Positions 61,449-64,000 of a DNA stretch of 64,000 nucleotides are shown here, piece after piece. Below the pieces are notes generated by a model. It saw only the letters and a program-made list of their open reading frames with translations. It did not search any database and had not been told where the DNA came from. Source of the stretch: Oceaniovalibus guishaninsula JLT2003. Lineage in GTDB: Bacteria > Pseudomonadota > Alphaproteobacteria > Rhodobacterales > Rhodobacteraceae. Both the position numbers and the translations under genes were made by a program. The number at the start of each line of letters is the position of its first letter. Position 1 is the stretch's first letter. The stretch is taken from positions 62,001-126,000 of the forward strand of contig NZ_AMGO01000046.1 of NCBI RefSeq assembly GCF_000299575.1. Reading direction: 5' to 3'.

Positions 61449-63935
61449 ATGAAGACCCATGTGAAGGCCCTTGTCGTGGGCGGCGGCGCGGTGGGGGCGT
61501 CGATCCTCTATCATCTGGCGCGCGCGGGATGGGACGCCATGCTGGTCGAACGGGACGAGCTGACCGCCGGCAGCACATGGCACGCCGCGGGACTGCTGCC
61601 CTATTTCAACATGAGCTATGCGTCATCGTGGATTCACGACTATTCCATCAAGTTCTACACGGGGCTCGAGGCCGAAACCGGGCTGAACCCCGGTTTTCGC
61701 GTGGTGGGCAACCTGCGCATGGCGCAGACGCAGGACCGCATGGACGAATTCATGCTTTATGCGGCGACCGCCGAAAACGTGGACATTCCCTTCGAATGGC
61801 TGACGGCGGCGCAGATCGCCGACCGCTATCCGCTGGTGCGCACCGACGATCTGAAGGGCGCGATCCTTCATCCGACCGACGGCTATATCAACCCCGCCGA
61901 CGTGACGCAGGCGATGGCCAAGGGCGCGCGGCAACAGGGTGCCGCGATCGAACGGCGCTGGCAGGTGGACGGCTATGACTGGACCGGGTCCGAATGGCGC
62001 GTGACCTGCACGAAGATGGCCGAGAAGGGCGGCAACCTGGTGTCCACCGACGAACGGGTCGTCGTCACCGCCGAACACGTCGTCACCGCCACCGGCAACC
62101 ACGCGCAGCGCACCGCGCGGCTGCTGGGTATCAGGACGCCCGCCATCCCGGTCGAACATCAGTATATCGTCACCGAACCCGATCCGGCGCTGGTCGAATG
62201 GCGCAAGGCGAACGGCGAACATCCGGTGCTGCGCGATGTCGATGCGCGCTGGTACGTGCGCGAGGAACGGGGCGGCTGGATCCTCGGCCCCTATGAGGAC
62301 GGCGCGCCCGCGCGTTTCCGCCACAGCGTTCCCGACAGCTTCCGCGCCGATCTCTTTCCGCTCGATCTGGACCGGATCGAAAAGGAATACATGGATTTCA
62401 TCCACCGCATCCCGTCCTCGGAACAGGTCGGCATCAAGGACGATTTCAACGGCCCGATCTGCTATACCCCCGATGGCAACCCGCTGATCGGTCCCGCACC
62501 CGGTCTGCGCAACATGTGGCTGGCCGAAGGGTTCAGCTTTGGCATCACCGCGGCGGGCGGGGCGGGGCATTATCTGGCGCAGATGATGACCGAAGGCGAG
62601 GCCGAGATCGACATGGCCGCCCTCGACCCTCGCCGCTTCGGCCCGTGGATCGCGTCCGATCACGCGGTGGCGAAGAACGAGGAAACCTATGCCTTCCTGC
62701 TGAAACCCCACTACCCCGACGAGGAACGGCCCGCCGCCCGGCCCCTGCGCACCGCGCCCTGCTATGACCGGATGAAGGCGCTGGGCGCGCGGTTCGGGCA
62801 GGTCGATGGCTGGGAACGGCCCAACTACTTCGCGCCCCAGGGGTTTTCGGACAAGGATGCGTGGTCGTTCCGGCGCGGCGGCTGGTGGCCCTTCGCCCGC
62901 GCCGAGGCCGAGGCGATCCGCAACGCCGCCGGGCTGATCGACGCCAGCGCCTTCGCCAAGCATGTGCTGAAAGGGCCGGGCGCGGCGGCGTTTCTCGACT
63001 GGTACACGACCAACCGCCTGCCAAAGGTGGGCCGCATCGCGCTGACCTATGCGCTGACGCAGGCCGGCACCGTGCGCAGCGAATACACCGTGCTGCGCCA
63101 GGCCGAGGATCGGTTCTATCTGGTCAGCGCCGGGGCCTGGAACGGCTATGACGCCGATCACCTTCTCAAGGCGATGGAGGACCGGGCCGACGATTTCGGC
63201 CCGATGGTGTTGCAGGACGTGACCACGCAATTCGGCGTCTTCGCGCTGGCCGGCCCGCATTCGCGCGACATCCTGTCCCGCCTGCTGCGCGACCCCGATC
63301 CCGACGGCGCGCTGGGCAACAAGCGCTTCCCGTGGCTGGGCGCGCGCGAGATCGAGCTTGGGATGGTCCCCCTGACCGCCATCCGCGTCGCCTATACGGG
63401 CGAGCTGGGATGGGAGCTGCACCACCCGATCGAGATGCAGAACCACCTGCTGGACCGGCTGGTCGAGGCGGGCGCCGATCTGGGGCTGCAACCCGTGGGC
63501 GCGCGGGCGCAGAACTGGCTGCGGCAGGAAAAATCCTATCGCGCCTTCGGCACCGAACTGGGCCGCGACGCATCCCCGCTCGAGGCCGGATTGCACCGCT
63601 TCGTCGATCTGTCGAAGGATTTTCACGGCAAGGACGCGATGCAGGCGCTGGGCATCCGGTCGTCCTGTGTGACGCTGCTGATTGACGGGCCGGACGATTG
63701 CGACCCCTGGGGACGCGAATCGCTGTGGCAGGACGGCACGCGCGTCGGGCGGCTGACCTCGGGCGGCTATTCGGTGGCGTTCGGCAAAAGCATCGGCATG
63801 GGCTATGTCCGCCCCGATCTGGCGCAACCCGGAACGCGGTTGACGGTGCGGATGCTGCGCGACCTCTGGGATGCCGTCGTGACCGAGGACAGCCCCCACG
63901 ATCCCGGCAATGCCCGCATCAGGGCCGACGGCTAG
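61449..63935 (+). CDS. FAD-dependent oxidoreductase fused to GcvT-like folate domain
   Basis: 828 residues in the architecture of dimethylglycine/sarcosine dehydrogenases. The N-terminal DAO domain has VVGGGAVGASILYHLARAGW for FAD and TAGSTWHAAGLLPYFNMSYA carrying the flavin-attaching His region; ATGNHAQRTARLLG and CYTPDGNPLIGPAPGLRNMW follow. The C-terminal part (about 470-820) holds GcvT and its barrel: LIDASAFAKHVLKGPGAAAF, LQDVTTQFGVFALAGPHSRD, VAYTGELGWELHHP and GRLTSGGYSVAFGKSIGMGY. It oxidises an N-methylated amine and passes the methyl to tetrahydrofolate. Its place opposite tpa suggests N-methyltaurine as substrate, as inference only. Confidence 0.88.
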   Translation: MKTHVKALVVGGGAVGASILYHLARAGWDAMLVERDELTAGSTWHAAGLLPYFNMSYASSWIHDYSIKFYTGLEAETGLNPGFRVVGNLRMAQTQDRMDEFMLYAATAENVDIPFEWLTAAQIADRYPLVRTDDLKGAILHPTDGYINPADVTQAMAKGARQQGAAIERRWQVDGYDWTGSEWRVTCTKMAEKGGNLVSTDERVVVTAEHVVTATGNHAQRTARLLGIRTPAIPVEHQYIVTEPDPALVEWRKANGEHPVLRDVDARWYVREERGGWILGPYEDGAPARFRHSVPDSFRADLFPLDLDRIEKEYMDFIHRIPSSEQVGIKDDFNGPICYTPDGNPLIGPAPGLRNMWLAEGFSFGITAAGGAGHYLAQMMTEGEAEIDMAALDPRRFGPWIASDHAVAKNEETYAFLLKPHYPDEERPAARPLRTAPCYDRMKALGARFGQVDGWERPNYFAPQGFSDKDAWSFRRGGWWPFARAEAEAIRNAAGLIDASAFAKHVLKGPGAAAFLDWYTTNRLPKVGRIALTYALTQAGTVRSEYTVLRQAEDRFYLVSAGAWNGYDADHLLKAMEDRADDFGPMVLQDVTTQFGVFALAGPHSRDILSRLLRDPDPDGALGNKRFPWLGAREIELGMVPLTAIRVAYTGELGWELHHPIEMQNHLLDRLVEAGADLGLQPVGARAQNWLRQEKSYRAFGTELGRDASPLEAGLHRFVDLSKDFHGKDAMQALGIRSSCVTLLIDGPDDCDPWGRESLWQDGTRVGRLTSGGYSVAFGKSIGMGYVRPDLAQPGTRLTVRMLRDLWDAVVTEDSPHDPGNARIRADG

Positions 63936-64000
63936 CTTTGCCGCGCCGCCCGACCGCCCCGAACGCCGCCAGTCCCGCGATCAGCAGCACGCCGCCCGCC
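63919..64000 (-). CDS. C-terminus of a VPLPA-CTERM-type protein, cut by window edge
   Basis: On the - strand the last bases read AGGVLLIAGLAAFGAVGRRG, then KASRRP and TGA at 63921-63919. A hydrophobic helix preceded by AGG and followed by a basic cluster is the form of the VPLPA-CTERM sorting tail seen at 4062-4727 ([12 protein letters not shown]). The rest of the gene lies beyond the window, so the signal peptide and the VPLP residues cannot be checked. It overlaps the FAD/GcvT gene's 3' end by 17 bp, a plausible convergent arrangement. Confidence 0.65.
   Translation of the reverse strand, partial: AGGVLLIAGLAAFGAVGRRGKASRRP

Noticed and set aside
1-64000. CRISPR array, tRNA, prophage or insertion sequence
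   Set aside because: No regularly spaced repeats, no cloverleaf-like sequence, no transposase or phage structural gene was found by reading both strands.

Overview
The window is a high-GC, densely coded stretch of an alphaproteobacterial chromosome, most likely from the Rhodobacterales (Rhodobacteraceae/roseobacter group). The evidence is the gene families: VPLPA-type CTERM proteins, a DUF6653 relative, a DUF1127 gene between a LysR gene and a Bax-inhibitor gene, a SoeABC-type sulfite dehydrogenase with a taurine:pyruvate aminotransferase, and many ATGA/GTGA stop-start overlaps. No tRNA, rRNA operon, CRISPR array, insertion sequence or phage gene was seen. The only RNA gene found is rnpB.

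Left part (1-25,600) is mainly housekeeping. It holds a ParA fragment, a cold-shock protein, an orphan BrnA-like protein, ettA followed by an AT-rich insert carrying a Doc/Fic protein with a HicA-like tail, a VPLPA-CTERM protein, rimK with an AstE-like hydrolase, a MOSC protein, a CAP lipoprotein, hisN, an XRE regulator, a quinone oxidoreductase, the LysR/DUF1127/Bax-inhibitor group, an amber-interrupted DUF6653 gene, rpmG, rnpB, a cell-wall amidase, gatCA, guaD with a ceramidase-like gene, mgtE with 5-formyl-THF cyclo-ligase, a PCu(A)C copper chaperone, a YmdB-like phosphodiesterase, an SLC13 permease and yebC.

Middle part (25,600-40,150) holds a small DksA/TraR protein, a large secreted ExeM/NucH nuclease followed by a second VPLPA-CTERM protein, an RND pump with its adaptor downstream of a MarR/SRPBCC pair that has a perfect 18-bp palindrome in front of it, two exporters of the LysE and EamA families, and the two-gene NHEJ system ku-ligD.

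Right part (40,150-64,000) is catabolic. A + strand run encodes a PaoABC/xanthine-dehydrogenase-type molybdoenzyme, two SDR enzymes, a GH13 alpha-glucosidase and an M20 amidohydrolase. Facing it on the - strand is a galactose/galactonate set (dgoK, KDPGal aldolase, SMP-30 lactonase, galM), with a glycosyltransferase and a sulfotransferase just upstream. Next is a - strand sulfonate module, tpa-pta-ackA-soeABC: taurine nitrogen removal, acetyl-phosphate use and sulfite oxidation. The C-S lyase Xsc that would join these steps is not in the window. Divergent from tpa is an FAD/GcvT-type demethylating dehydrogenase, which suggests (inference) that an N-methylated taurine may be the entry substrate. 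The window ends inside a third probable VPLPA-CTERM protein.

All calls come from reading translations and motifs by eye; no database search was run.
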